10,145 nt of DNA from NCBI GenBank assembly GCA_022866005.1, contig JALHTV010000029.1, forward strand, positions 1 through 10,145, written 5' to 3'. The stretch's first letter is position 1. Every line of letters begins with the position of its first letter. The translations under genes were made by a program, and so were the position numbers. Of the stretch, positions 1 to 6,663 are shown in pieces. Under the pieces are notes generated by a model. It searched no databases. It saw nothing but the letters and a program-made list of their open reading frames with translations, and had not been told where the DNA came from. Origin of the DNA: Phycisphaerae bacterium. GTDB taxonomy: Bacteria > Planctomycetota > Phycisphaerae > SM23-33.

Positions 1-528
1 CAGATCGTCGAGGTTGTCGCACGCTTCTCCAATGGGATTGTGAACCGCCTGCCCGTTGCGCCAGTGGCACAGGTTGGCGATCCTGTCGAATCCGCCGCCG
101 GCGGCAATCGCATCCACCAGGGAGACGATCGTCTCCTCGGCCTCACCGACGATGCCAAAGTCCGGGCGCAGGTCGCCGAAGATGTACTCGGCGTCGTACG
201 TCATGATCCCGCCGCCGCAGACGACAGGAACGTCTCCTGCCGTTTCCCGGCAGATCCGCATGGCCTGGCGGATGAAAGGGTAGTCCGCCGAAAGCCCCCC
301 GAGGCCGATTAGTTGCGGCTGAAAGTCCGCAACCCCTCGGCGGATCGTCCGTTCCAGCTCCGCGGCTGCCGACCCCTGGCACCATCGGTAGTTGATGTTT
401 GCGGCGAAAACCTCATGCCCGGCCGCTCTGAGCGCCCCAGCCAGATAGGGAAACCCCTGGCCGACCAGGTCCAGGCAAGGGCGGAGCGAGGGGTAGTTAC
501 TCTTTTGCGGAATCAGCAGCACGCGCAT
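1..528 (-). CDS. Cobalamin-binding domain protein, probable B12 radical SAM enzyme (5' part only)
   Basis: This is the first 176 codons of a gene that continues beyond the left edge. It starts MRVLLIPQ and then has LVGQGFPYLAGALRAAGHEV (residues 21-40), the usual opening of B12-dependent radical SAM proteins. Next comes a Rossmann-like B12-binding core at about 70-140: IGLGGLS (74-80), PVVCGGGI (101-108) and DFGIVGEAEET (123-133), matching the family pattern GGxxxT...D.vv.GEgE. No DxHxxG motif is seen, as is usual in this family, where cobalamin binds base-off without a His ligand. The radical SAM CxxxCxxC motif would lie outside the window, so the catalytic half is inferred. The ATG lies 5 bases after the wzt stop, which indicates one operon. 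Such enzymes often methylate or rearrange lipids, sugars or secondary metabolites; here modification of the exported glycan or its lipid carrier is a guess from context. Confidence 0.82.
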   Translation of the reverse strand, partial: MRVLLIPQKSNYPSLRPCLDLVGQGFPYLAGALRAAGHEVFAANINYRWCQGSAAAELERTIRRGVADFQPQLIGLGGLSADYPFIRQAMRICRETAGDVPVVCGGGIMTYDAEYIFGDLRPDFGIVGEAEETIVSLVDAIAAGGGFDRIANLCHWRNGQAVHNPIGEACDNLDDL

Positions 529-533
529 GGGCT

Positions 534-1913
534 TCACCCACGGAGCGCCTCCGGCGCCTCGATGGCGCCCATCGGCATGCCGGAGGCCGAGACAACGGAG
601 ACTCTCGGCTCGAAGTTCATCATGCCGTCGAAGTGCGAACTCTCCAGTATGCTCAAATGCACGGCCGCGCAGCGGCGGTCCAGGGATTCCACCTGTCCGC
701 TGGGCGCCCTGTGGGCCACGCCGATGTCCAGGAATACATCCCCGGGGGCCGCATTCATCCGGAGGGAGAACTTCCCTATCACGGTCTTCCCCGCGGTGGC
801 CGGTTCGATCCGCAGTCCAGCGTAACCGGTGTGATAGCCGAACAGCATCAGCCCATCTACGGTCTTTACAGCTAGCCCAAAGACAGGCCGCTCAACCGGC
901 TCGTGGAACCGGGCCTTGATGTAAACGTCAACCTCCTGCCCACAATAGATGGCGCTCGGATCGCAGCGATCCTCGCAGACGACAAGGAAGTCCACAACTT
1001 CGGCCCGTGAGAAGCCCTGCCGATATTCGCCTCTGTTGTAAATATGGTGAGAGGAACAATTGTCCGCCGCCGGATGATGGGTCAGGAAACCCTCCAGCTT
1101 CTGCTTCTCGGGACTCCCGGCCTCCTCGGAGGCAGCGAGCGGCTCGCCCACGGACCGGATCTCTTTGGGGCAGCGCCCTTCAAGCAGGTCCAGGTAATAG
1201 TTCACCACCTCATTCGTTCGCTCGCTTGCCGCAACGACTCTCCCCTGCTCCAACAGCATACCAAAGTCGCAGTACTTGCAGATCGCGTTCATATCGTGCG
1301 TCACGAAAACGATCGTTTTCCCGGCCTCCTGGAACTCCCGGAACTTCCGAAAACACCTCTGCTGAAAGCGCGCGTCCCCGACCGCCAGCGCCTCGTCGAT
1401 GATCAGGATGTCGGGATCCACGCTGATCGCGCAGGCGAAGGCCAGCCGCACGAACATGCCCGAGGAATACGTCCGGACCGGCTGGTCGAAGAACTCCCCG
1501 ATGTCTGCGAAAATCTCGATCTCCGGCATGCGCGCCTTGATCTCGGCTGGCGACAGTCCCATCAACTGTCCGCTAAACCAGGCGTTTTCTCGCCCGGTGA
1601 ACTGGGGGTTGAACCCGGCCCCCAGCTCCAGCAGCGCCGAGATACGTCCGGCGGTCTCCACCAGCCCCCCGGTGGGCCGCAGGATGCCGCAGATTACCTG
1701 GAGCAGCGTGCTCTTGCCGGAACCGTTGCGCCCGATGACGCCCAGCGTCGTACCGCGGGGCACATCGAAGCTGACGTCCTGAAGCGCCCAAAACTCCCGG
1801 TGATACTGCTTGCGGAACGGGTGCAGGGCCTCCAGCAGCCGCTGCTTGGGCAGGCTGTAGAGACGGTATTTCTTGGAGACGCTCTGCACCGAGATGGCCA
1901 ACGACCCGTTCAC
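534..1913 (-). CDS. wzt: Polysaccharide ABC transporter ATP-binding protein with Wzt C-terminal domain
   Basis: This 459-residue protein is the ATPase of an ABC exporter for O-antigen-like polysaccharides and acts on the inner face of the cytoplasmic membrane. The nucleotide-binding domain (about 1-245) has Walker A GRNGSGKST (61-69), an ABC signature in the variant form YSSGM (149-153), Walker B ILIIDEA (169-175) and the H-loop His206 (VTHD). These variants are typical of the Wzt/TagH/RfbB family. A linker (about 246-290) leads to a beta-rich C-terminal domain (about 290-435) of the Wzt_C type, which in E. coli O8/O9a recognises the modified non-reducing end of the glycan. Translation starts at GTG (1913-1911); GGAGGT at 1930-1925, 11 bases upstream, supports it. 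The start lies 4 bases after the permease stop, so the two are probably translationally coupled. A diverged inverted copy of codons 129-168 is found at 2929-3048. Confidence 0.93.
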   Translation of the reverse strand: MNGSLAISVQSVSKKYRLYSLPKQRLLEALHPFRKQYHREFWALQDVSFDVPRGTTLGVIGRNGSGKSTLLQVICGILRPTGGLVETAGRISALLELGAGFNPQFTGRENAWFSGQLMGLSPAEIKARMPEIEIFADIGEFFDQPVRTYSSGMFVRLAFACAISVDPDILIIDEALAVGDARFQQRCFRKFREFQEAGKTIVFVTHDMNAICKYCDFGMLLEQGRVVAASERTNEVVNYYLDLLEGRCPKEIRSVGEPLAASEEAGSPEKQKLEGFLTHHPAADNCSSHHIYNRGEYRQGFSRAEVVDFLVVCEDRCDPSAIYCGQEVDVYIKARFHEPVERPVFGLAVKTVDGLMLFGYHTGYAGLRIEPATAGKTVIGKFSLRMNAAPGDVFLDIGVAHRAPSGQVESLDRRCAAVHLSILESSHFDGMMNFEPRVSVVSASGMPMGAIEAPEALRG

Positions 1914-1917
1914 CGGC

Positions 1918-2844
1918 CTACAGTACCTCCGGAAAGTCCGGCTTGAGCCGGCGAAACAGCAGCCCGCCCAGGACTAGCATCGCCATGCTCACGACCCAGA
2001 AATACAGCCCCAGCTTCCAGCGGCACCAAAAGCCCTCATAGAAGCTGGGAATGAAGCTCGCCCGATAGCCGTGCACCACGTAGTACATCGGGTTGAGCTT
2101 AGGCACGATCTGAAGGGCCGCCGGCAGCCGCTGGAGCATGTCCTCAGCCCAGACCACCGGTGTCAGCCAGAACCACATGTTCAGCACCACGGAGAGGACC
2201 TGGCCCACGTCGCGAAAGAATACGTTCATGGCCGAGACCACCCAGCCCAGCCCCACGCTGAACACGGCCATACCCACCAGGAAGTAGACAAACTGAAGGT
2301 TATACAGCGAAAACGGTTGGCGGTTGAACGGCATGATCGTCACCAGGATCAACAGCATGATGATGTGGCTGACCATGCTGGCCACCAGGTGCACGAACGG
2401 CAGTACTTCGGTTGGGAAGATGGCCTTCTTGACCAGGTGGGGGTTGCCCGTGATGGCATGGGTGCTGGCCGTGACGGTCTCGGAAAAGGCAGCCCAGGGT
2501 AGCAGCCCGCACAGGAAGTAAATGATAAACGGCGTGTCGCCCGACGGCTTAATCCTGAAGCCCAACGAGAAGACCACCCAGTAGATCAGGATCATCATCA
2601 GGGGATGTAGCACCGACCAGACCAGACCCACCAGGGTACCGGCATAGCGGCCCCGCATCTCGCGCAGGGCCATCGCCCAGATCATCGAACGGTTACTCAA
2701 CAGGCGTCGCAGGAATCTTAGGAGCAGCTTCAACGTCGGCATCCCTATCGTCCTGGCCACGGTCCCCAGCATGAATACCACCCGAGCGAGGACCGCACGA
2801 CGTATCCATTCCGATGGCAGGGCATAGAAAAAGCCTGCCGACAC
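1918..2844 (-). CDS. wzm: ABC-2 type polysaccharide export permease
   Basis: This 308-residue protein is the membrane-channel subunit paired with the ATPase encoded next to it. It belongs to the ABC2_membrane family (Wzm/TagG/RfbA). An amphipathic N-terminal stretch ending in MRGRYAGTLVGLVW (63-76) precedes about six hydrophobic segments near 71-95, 104-124, 146-170, 183-206, 215-233 and 277-297. The hallmark FFRDVGQVLSVVLNMWFWLTPVVW region (209-232) and NPMYYVV (251-257) are clear. The chosen start is GTG at 2844-2842, with AGGTG at 2859-2855 ten bases upstream and a promoter candidate just beyond. The family usually has about 260 residues, so the first 25-50 residues may be extra; Met25 or Met35 are alternative starts. 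It is the first gene of the permease-ATPase-radical SAM operon. Confidence 0.93.
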   Translation of the reverse strand: MSAGFFYALPSEWIRRAVLARVVFMLGTVARTIGMPTLKLLLRFLRRLLSNRSMIWAMALREMRGRYAGTLVGLVWSVLHPLMMILIYWVVFSLGFRIKPSGDTPFIIYFLCGLLPWAAFSETVTASTHAITGNPHLVKKAIFPTEVLPFVHLVASMVSHIIMLLILVTIMPFNRQPFSLYNLQFVYFLVGMAVFSVGLGWVVSAMNVFFRDVGQVLSVVLNMWFWLTPVVWAEDMLQRLPAALQIVPKLNPMYYVVHGYRASFIPSFYEGFWCRWKLGLYFWVVSMAMLVLGGLLFRRLKPDFPEVL

Positions 2845-2854
2845 TCGGACAATT

Positions 2855-2902
2855 CACCTGTTGCGAACGCGGGATTCTACTGCGATTAGCCTCAGGGCAC
2901 AA
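2855..2902 (-). promoter_or_regulatory. Candidate promoter and ribosome binding site of the polysaccharide export operon
   Basis: Reading leftward, a -35-like TTGTGC (2902-2897) is followed after 17 bases by TAGAAT (2879-2874), five of six matches to the -10 consensus. The predicted transcript starts near 2867, and AGGTG (2859-2855) sits ten bases before the GTG start of the permease. The -35 box matches only three of six bases, so this is a moderate prediction. The promoter abuts the ATPase remnant on its right. Confidence 0.4.
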
Positions 2903-2928
2903 CGCGAAACTTCACCTTCGCGGTTCGC

Positions 2929-3048
2929 CTGCCGGAGATCGAAACCTTCGCACACATCGGGGAGTTCTTCGACCATCCGGTCTGGACGTATTTCTCGGGC
3001 ATGTTCGTGCGGCTGGCCTTCGCCTGCGCGATCAGCGCAGACCCCAAC
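2929..3048 (+). pseudogene. Fragment of a second Wzt-type ABC ATPase, inverted relative to wzt
   Basis: The plus strand here reads forty codons that align without gaps to residues 129-168 of the wzt product: 32 of 40 residues are identical, including FSGMFVRLAFACAIS, which corresponds to the ABC signature and following helix. At DNA level 2931-3048 matches the complement of 1410-1527 with 11 mismatches in 118 bases (about 91%), counted by hand. Similarity stops sharply on both sides: before it the frame has a TAG (2887-2889), and after it the Walker B region is missing and unrelated sequence runs to a TAG at 3214-3216. The piece therefore has no Walker A, Walker B or H-loop and cannot be a working ATPase. 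The signature Ser-Ser is changed to Phe-Ser. It is a relic of a duplicated or replaced polysaccharide-export ATPase, or a segment brought in by recombination. Confidence 0.85.
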
Positions 3049-3436
3049 TCCGCGCCTCTGCGGGCCGAGCCGAAAGAGCCATGCGACCTGATCATCTCGT
3101 CGAGCAACTCCTGGGCGGCCGCGTTCGACAATCTTTCCACGATCCCGCCGCGGATGCCCGACGCCTTGTGCCGCGTGAGCACCGGCGGCGGGAGTGCGAG
3201 GGCAGAGGTACACTAGCCCTCATGGGCACCAACAGTCCGCACCAGGACTCAGATAACAGGCCAAGAAGGCGCACAAATTGGCGCTCGATTTCTGGCCCAT
3301 CGTGCCCAACGCTGGCGAAGGGTGGCAAGAGTTGGCAAGAAAGAGCGGGAACCCCCACGAACAGGCCAGCCGCAGAGAACCGCGAGAACTCTAAGAAATT
3401 GTCGCGTTTTGGCGAGCCCTGTCCAACGATGTCAAC
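3049..3436. other. Gene-free junction between the ATPase remnant and tRNA-Leu
   Basis: No convincing gene is seen in these 388 bases. A frame on the plus strand continues from the ATPase remnant to a stop at 3214-3216 but has no recognisable continuation of the ABC domain. The opposite strand at about 3049-3182 reads protein-like residues such as IVERLSNAAAQELLDEMI, which I cannot assign. It may be another gene relic. A short direct repeat, GGTGGCAAGA/GTTGGCAAGA, lies at 3321-3340. The stretch lies directly 3' of tRNA-Leu on that gene's strand, a usual place for integration scars. Confidence 0.5.
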
Positions 3437-3522
3437 TGCCGGAGGCGGGAGTCGAACCCGCACCAGGGGTGAACCTGACAGGATTTTGAATCCTGCGCGT
3501 CTGCCAGTTCCGCCACTCCGGC
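3437..3522 (-). tRNA. tRNA-Leu (anticodon CAA)
   Basis: The complement folds as an 86-base class II tRNA. The acceptor arms GCCGGAG and CTCCGGC pair fully and are followed by A73. The anticodon stem CAGGA/TCCTG encloses loop TTCAAAA with anticodon CAA. A long variable arm (CAGG/CCTG) and a T arm GCGGG-TTCGACT-CCCGC follow. The long variable arm and A73 fit leucine. CCA is not encoded. The gene lies 68 bases after the PEP carboxykinase stop on the same strand, and its 3' end faces the remnant-rich junction. Confidence 0.96.
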
Positions 3523-3542
3523 TGCGATTGCCACCCAGGCGC

Positions 3543-3571
3543 ACGATACCGCAACGCCGCGACGGGGACAA
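3543..3571 (-). promoter_or_regulatory. Candidate promoter of tRNA-Leu
   Basis: On the minus strand TTGTCC (3571-3566) and TATCGT (3548-3543) are separated by exactly 17 bases; each matches four of six consensus positions. Transcription would start near 3536, about 13 bases before the mature tRNA. The site lies downstream of the PEP carboxykinase stop, so the tRNA need not depend on read-through. Confidence 0.42.
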
Positions 3572-3590
3572 GCCCGCCACCCGCACGGCG

Positions 3591-5471
3591 CTACAGCTCC
3601 AGCGGTGAGACGTAATCGCCCTTGGTCTTGCGCAGCGCCTCCAACCGCCGGCGCTGGGCGGCTAGGACCTCCAAGACGATCGGCGGCGTGTCGGGGACGT
3701 CCTGGCGGTAGATTCGCTCGATGCGGTCGAGCTTGGCCAGGTTTTCCGGGATGCGGATGGTGAACTGCTGGACGTAGGCCTCGCGGCTGTAGCCCTTCTT
3801 CAGCACCCCCCGGAAAAGCGGAACGAGGTCCGCGTACGTGGGGATCCAGCCGGTGGGGGCCTTGATGGCCTGGACCTCACCGTGGACCCGCCGCTCCATC
3901 CACTTCACCCACACGGCCTTGTCCAGCCGGTCGGTGAGGAACTTGCCGTCGGGGCCCTTCTGGAAGTAGTTGACCGCGAAGATCGCGGGCGCCCGCGTGA
4001 GGGCCTTGGCGAAGTCCAGGTTGTTCTGGATGTACTTGGCCAGGGAGATCGCGAGGAAATCCAGGTTGCTCATCAGATTGAAGCTGCGCACGCCCGTAGC
4101 GCCCAGCGTGGCGGCGGTGGTCTCGCTCTCCAGCGACGCTCCGTAGGCGATCATACCGTGGGCCCAGTCGAAGCTCTGCTGGACCGGCACCCACGTGTCG
4201 CTGTCGCGCCCGCCGTAGATGATCCCGCCCACCGGCACGCCGAGGGGGTTGTCCAGCTCCCGGTCGAGGTTCGCCAGCGCCCGCAGCGAGAGGGTGTAGC
4301 GGGCGTTGCCCTTGTTGGCCGGGGGGATCTCGTTGCCGAACTGGTCGATCTTGCCCTCGTGCCACTGGCCGGCGGCGTTGAGGCCGTCGGGGGGGAAGTC
4401 CTCGCCCATGCCATACCAGTAGGGCTTGCCGTCCTTGACCAGCACGTTGGTGAAGATGATCTCGCCCGGGACGGCGAGCACCTGGTAGATCAGCGGGTCG
4501 TCGGTGGCGTTGACGTCGGAGATGATGCCGAAGATGCCCACCTCGACGTTGACCGTCCGTGCCACGCCGTCCATCGCGCGGAAGTAGGCCAGGTCGTCCC
4601 CGACGATGGTCTCCCCCGGCAGCATGGCGGTGGAGGTCTTGCCGCAGGCGCTGGGGAAGGCGCCGGTGAAGTACGTCACGCGGCCTTTCGGCCCGTGGAT
4701 GCCCATGACGAACATGTGCTCCGCGAGCCACCCCTCCCGGTCCGCCTTGCGGATGGCGAGCCGCAACGCCAGCTTCTTGAGGCCCACCGTGTTACCGGCG
4801 TACTGCGTGTTGACGCTGTAGATGACCTCCTGCGTGTAGTCGATGTAGATGCGTTTCTTGTCCATCTCGGCGCTGACCTTGTTGGCGGTGAGCTTGCCGG
4901 AGGAGTGCAGGAAGCGGAAGAAGTCGCCCGTGTTGCCCATCCGCCGGAACTCCTCGTAGCCCACGCGGTACAGCAGGTCCTCGCTGTGGCAGACGTAGTG
5001 GGAGTCGGTGATCTGGGCGCAGGGGATGGCGAAGGCCGAGCGGGTCGGGCCCAGGCAGAAGAAGCGCACCAGCATCGTCCTTCCCTTCATGGCGCCGGAC
5101 AGGAACCCGCGAACCTCGGCCAGGCCCTTTTCGCGCTCGATCTGATTGAGATTCTTGCTCAGCGGGGCCTCGGCGGGCACCAGGTAACGGGTCACTTCCT
5201 TGTCCCGGCCTTGGTCACCGGGGTAGCCGTCGAAGTGAACCGTGTGGCCTTCCAGGGCCAGCGGCGCCTCCTCGCCGTTCTCGATCGCGCCTTGGCGGAT
5301 GGCGGCGATGTCGGCAGGGTCGTCGGTGCAGACGTCCACGGCCGCGGGTTGGCACAGTTCCACCGCGTCGGCGATGAAGGCGTGGAGCGTGTCATTGTGG
5401 ATGGCAGCCAGCTTGGCGAAGTTGTCGGCGTCCATGGCCCCCTTGAGGATTCTGGCGTAGCTGTCTTTCAT
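3591..5471 (-). CDS. pckG: Phosphoenolpyruvate carboxykinase, GTP-type, divergent
   Basis: This 626-residue enzyme should interconvert oxaloacetate plus GTP with PEP, CO2 and GDP in the cytosol, feeding gluconeogenesis or anaplerosis. Family marks in order: LKKLALRLA (231-239) and WLAEHM (248-253), supplying the likely Mn-binding Lys and His252; the P-loop FPSACGKTSTAM (272-283); GDDLAYF (291-297) with the metal-binding Asp; IIFTNV (338-343); NARY (389-392) with the substrate Arg; GVPVGGIIYGGR (411-422); and FDWAHG...SETTAA (434-453). The length fits the family (about 600-640). The usual PFFGYN guanine-binding motif is not present: the aligned part reads FNLMSNLDFLAISLAKY (464-480). I chose ATG at 5471-5469, with AGGGA just upstream. 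The same frame stays open to 5630, but that would start upstream of the predicted transcription start and adds residues unlike the family. Confidence 0.93.
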   Translation of the reverse strand: MKDSYARILKGAMDADNFAKLAAIHNDTLHAFIADAVELCQPAAVDVCTDDPADIAAIRQGAIENGEEAPLALEGHTVHFDGYPGDQGRDKEVTRYLVPAEAPLSKNLNQIEREKGLAEVRGFLSGAMKGRTMLVRFFCLGPTRSAFAIPCAQITDSHYVCHSEDLLYRVGYEEFRRMGNTGDFFRFLHSSGKLTANKVSAEMDKKRIYIDYTQEVIYSVNTQYAGNTVGLKKLALRLAIRKADREGWLAEHMFVMGIHGPKGRVTYFTGAFPSACGKTSTAMLPGETIVGDDLAYFRAMDGVARTVNVEVGIFGIISDVNATDDPLIYQVLAVPGEIIFTNVLVKDGKPYWYGMGEDFPPDGLNAAGQWHEGKIDQFGNEIPPANKGNARYTLSLRALANLDRELDNPLGVPVGGIIYGGRDSDTWVPVQQSFDWAHGMIAYGASLESETTAATLGATGVRSFNLMSNLDFLAISLAKYIQNNLDFAKALTRAPAIFAVNYFQKGPDGKFLTDRLDKAVWVKWMERRVHGEVQAIKAPTGWIPTYADLVPLFRGVLKKGYSREAYVQQFTIRIPENLAKLDRIERIYRQDVPDTPPIVLEVLAAQRRRLEALRKTKGDYVSPLEL

Positions 5472-5616
5472 GGTCGTCCCTGGCTTGGGGGATGGGGCCC
5501 GCGACCCGTCCCGGCGAATCGGCCGGCTGGGCAAGTCACCTGAGCCTACTCCGCCGAAGCCCGTACGGGCGAAGGCTGGACGCTCCAAGGCTAGGGCGAC
5601 GGAGCGCGGGCGAAAG

Positions 5617-5646
5617 CTTATACCGAACACTCACCGCCCCTGTCAA
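5617..5646 (-). promoter_or_regulatory. Strong sigma70-like promoter of the PEP carboxykinase gene
   Basis: The minus strand has a perfect TTGACA (5646-5641) and TATAAG (5622-5617, five of six), spaced by 18 bases. The transcript would begin near 5610, leaving a leader of about 139 bases before the ATG at 5471. That leader contains the perfect 12-base palindrome GCCCGTACGGGC (5559-5570). No terminator with a T-run or known riboswitch is recognised in it. Confidence 0.6.
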
Positions 5647-5683
5647 GTTTCGCCTCCACCGGCGGCCCCCGCGGCGACGGAGC

Positions 5684-5712
5684 TTGACGGCGTTATCCTC
5701 GTCGCGTAGGCT
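5684..5712 (+). promoter_or_regulatory. Candidate promoter of tRNA-Tyr
   Basis: TTGACG (5684-5689, five of six) and TAGGCT (5707-5712, three of six but with the key TA...T) are 17 bases apart. Transcription would start about four bases before the tRNA. It is back-to-back with the PEP carboxykinase promoter, with 37 bases between the two -35 boxes. Confidence 0.5.
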
Positions 5713-5722
5713 AGACGATGCT

Positions 5723-5804
5723 GGGAGTGTGCCCGAGTGGACAAAGGGAGCAGACTGTAAATCTGCCGGCTATGCCTACGGTGGTTCGAATCCACCCGCT
5801 CCCA
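5723..5804 (+). tRNA. tRNA-Tyr (anticodon GTA)
   Basis: This is an 82-base class II tRNA. Acceptor GGGAGTG pairs with CGCTCCC (one T-G wobble), followed by A73. The anticodon stem GCAGA/TCTGC holds loop CTGTAAA with anticodon GTA. A long variable arm follows, as in bacterial tRNA-Tyr, then T arm GGTGG-TTCGAAT-CCACC. CCA is not encoded. The bases right after it form a set of inverted repeats. Confidence 0.96.
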
Positions 5805-5905
5805 TCCTGCTTCGCTCCCATGCGGGAGCTTCGCAGGACTAGCCCGCCGAAGATGAGCGGAACGCATGAAGCAGGATGCCCTGCGTAGCTTTAGCGAAGC
5901 AGGGC
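5804..5905 (+). repeat. Cluster of palindromes directly after tRNA-Tyr
   Basis: Three nested or adjacent inverted repeats are seen. ATCCTGCTTC (5804-5813) is the exact complement of GAAGCAGGAT (5868-5877). Inside it, GCTCCC-ATGC-GGGAGC (5814-5829) is a hairpin with a four-base loop. A third, GCCCTGC (5878-5884) with GCAGGGC (5899-5905), closes a 14-base loop. The last nine bases around the tRNA end, CGCTCCCAT (5797-5805), are repeated at 5813-5821. The GCAGG/CCTGC core recurs in each arm. There is no T-run, so a simple intrinsic terminator is not obvious. It resembles an extragenic palindromic repeat unit, but I cannot show copies elsewhere from this window. Confidence 0.6.
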
Positions 5906-5997
5906 GTCGCCTTCGCCCCCCCATCCCACTTGCCCCGCGTGGCCGGGCCGGTTATGGGTAGACGCGCAGCTCAGCGCGGCTGAAGGTGGAGCGGATC

Positions 5998-6663
5998 ATG
6001 GCCAAGGACCTCTGCCTGTTCGGCGGGACGTTCGACCCCGTGCATTACGGGCATCTGATCATTGCCCGCGCGGTCGCGGAGGCCAAGGGCTTCTCGCGCG
6101 TCACGCTCGTCCCGGCCAACAACCCGCCCCACAAACCGCCCACCCGCGCGCCGGCCGCCGACCGCCTGGAGATGCTCAAGCTGGCCGTCGAGGGCGACGG
6201 GTTGTTCGAGGTCTGCGACCTGGAGCTGCACCGCCAGGGCCCCAGCTACACGCTGAACACGCTCCAGGCCTTGCGAGACAAGCCCGCCGGGGCGAGGATG
6301 CACTGGCTCATCGGGGCAGACTCCCTGGCGGAGCTGCCGCACTGGCACCGCGTGGAGGAGGTGCTGGACCTGGCGCGCCTCCTCATCGCCGCCCGGCCCA
6401 TGGAGGGCCGAAGCGCCGAAGACGCCCTGGCCAGCCTGGCCGGCAAGCTCCCCGAGCGCCACCTCCGGGCCCTGCGCGACGCCATCGTGCCCACGCCGCT
6501 GATCGACATCTCCTCCAGCGACATCCGCCGCCGCGTCCACCAAGGCCGATCCATCCGCTACTTGGTGCCCGAGCCCGTCGCCCGCTACATCGCCGAACGC
6601 GGCCTGTACCGAGACGCCGACCCACCGCCTGAGAATCCAGGAGAGCGCCCATGCCCCCGTTGA
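5998..6663 (+). CDS. nadD: Nicotinate-nucleotide adenylyltransferase
   Basis: This 221-residue enzyme transfers AMP from ATP to nicotinate mononucleotide to make deamido-NAD, the penultimate step of NAD synthesis, in the cytosol. The nucleotidyltransferase opening is complete: FGGTFDPVHYGHL (8-20) with the (H/T)xGH motif. NNPPHKP (41-47), GADSLAELPHWHR (106-118) and ISSSDIRRR (171-179), the ISxTxIR motif, follow in the expected order. The start is ATG at 5998, with AGGTGGAG (5984-5991) upstream; an in-frame GTG at 5986 overlaps that site and is less likely. The last about 15 residues are Pro-rich and go past the usual end, because the reading frame overlaps the next gene by 13 bases. No rsfS or proA, common nadD neighbours, is visible. 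Confidence 0.95.
   Translation: MAKDLCLFGGTFDPVHYGHLIIARAVAEAKGFSRVTLVPANNPPHKPPTRAPAADRLEMLKLAVEGDGLFEVCDLELHRQGPSYTLNTLQALRDKPAGARMHWLIGADSLAELPHWHRVEEVLDLARLLIAARPMEGRSAEDALASLAGKLPERHLRALRDAIVPTPLIDISSSDIRRRVHQGRSIRYLVPEPVARYIAERGLYRDADPPPENPGERPCPR

Noticed and set aside
578..587. TGCCGGAGGC, identical to the tRNA-Leu 3' end complement, considered as an attachment site
   Set aside because: The match stops after ten bases and lies within the wzt coding sequence; chance is likely in such GC-rich DNA. The nine-base match CTGCCGGAG at 2929-2937 is equally weak.
1044..1946. 300-codon plus-strand frame
   Set aside because: It runs antisense through wzt, whose motifs and spacing are convincing, and has no recognisable domain.
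3092..3586. 164-codon minus-strand frame
   Set aside because: It reads straight through tRNA-Leu and the junction debris and shows no family features.
3882..5543. Open frame of 553 codons on the plus strand across the PEP carboxykinase gene
   Set aside because: It is the antisense of a clear enzyme gene; its Val/Gly/His/Asp-rich composition with no domain is typical of a GC-rich shadow frame.
5472..5630. Extended PEP carboxykinase start 53 codons upstream
   Set aside because: The added residues do not resemble the family, and the predicted transcription start near 5610 lies downstream of that start codon.
5878..5905. CRISPR repeat or simple terminator
   Set aside because: There is no regular repeat-spacer array and no T-run; it is reported as a palindrome cluster instead.
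5643..5924. 93-codon minus-strand frame over tRNA-Tyr
   Set aside because: Its middle is the translated complement of the tRNA, a known source of false proteins.
5986..5997. GTG start for nadD four codons upstream
   Set aside because: The GTG overlaps the ribosome binding site AGGTGGAG that serves the ATG at 5998.
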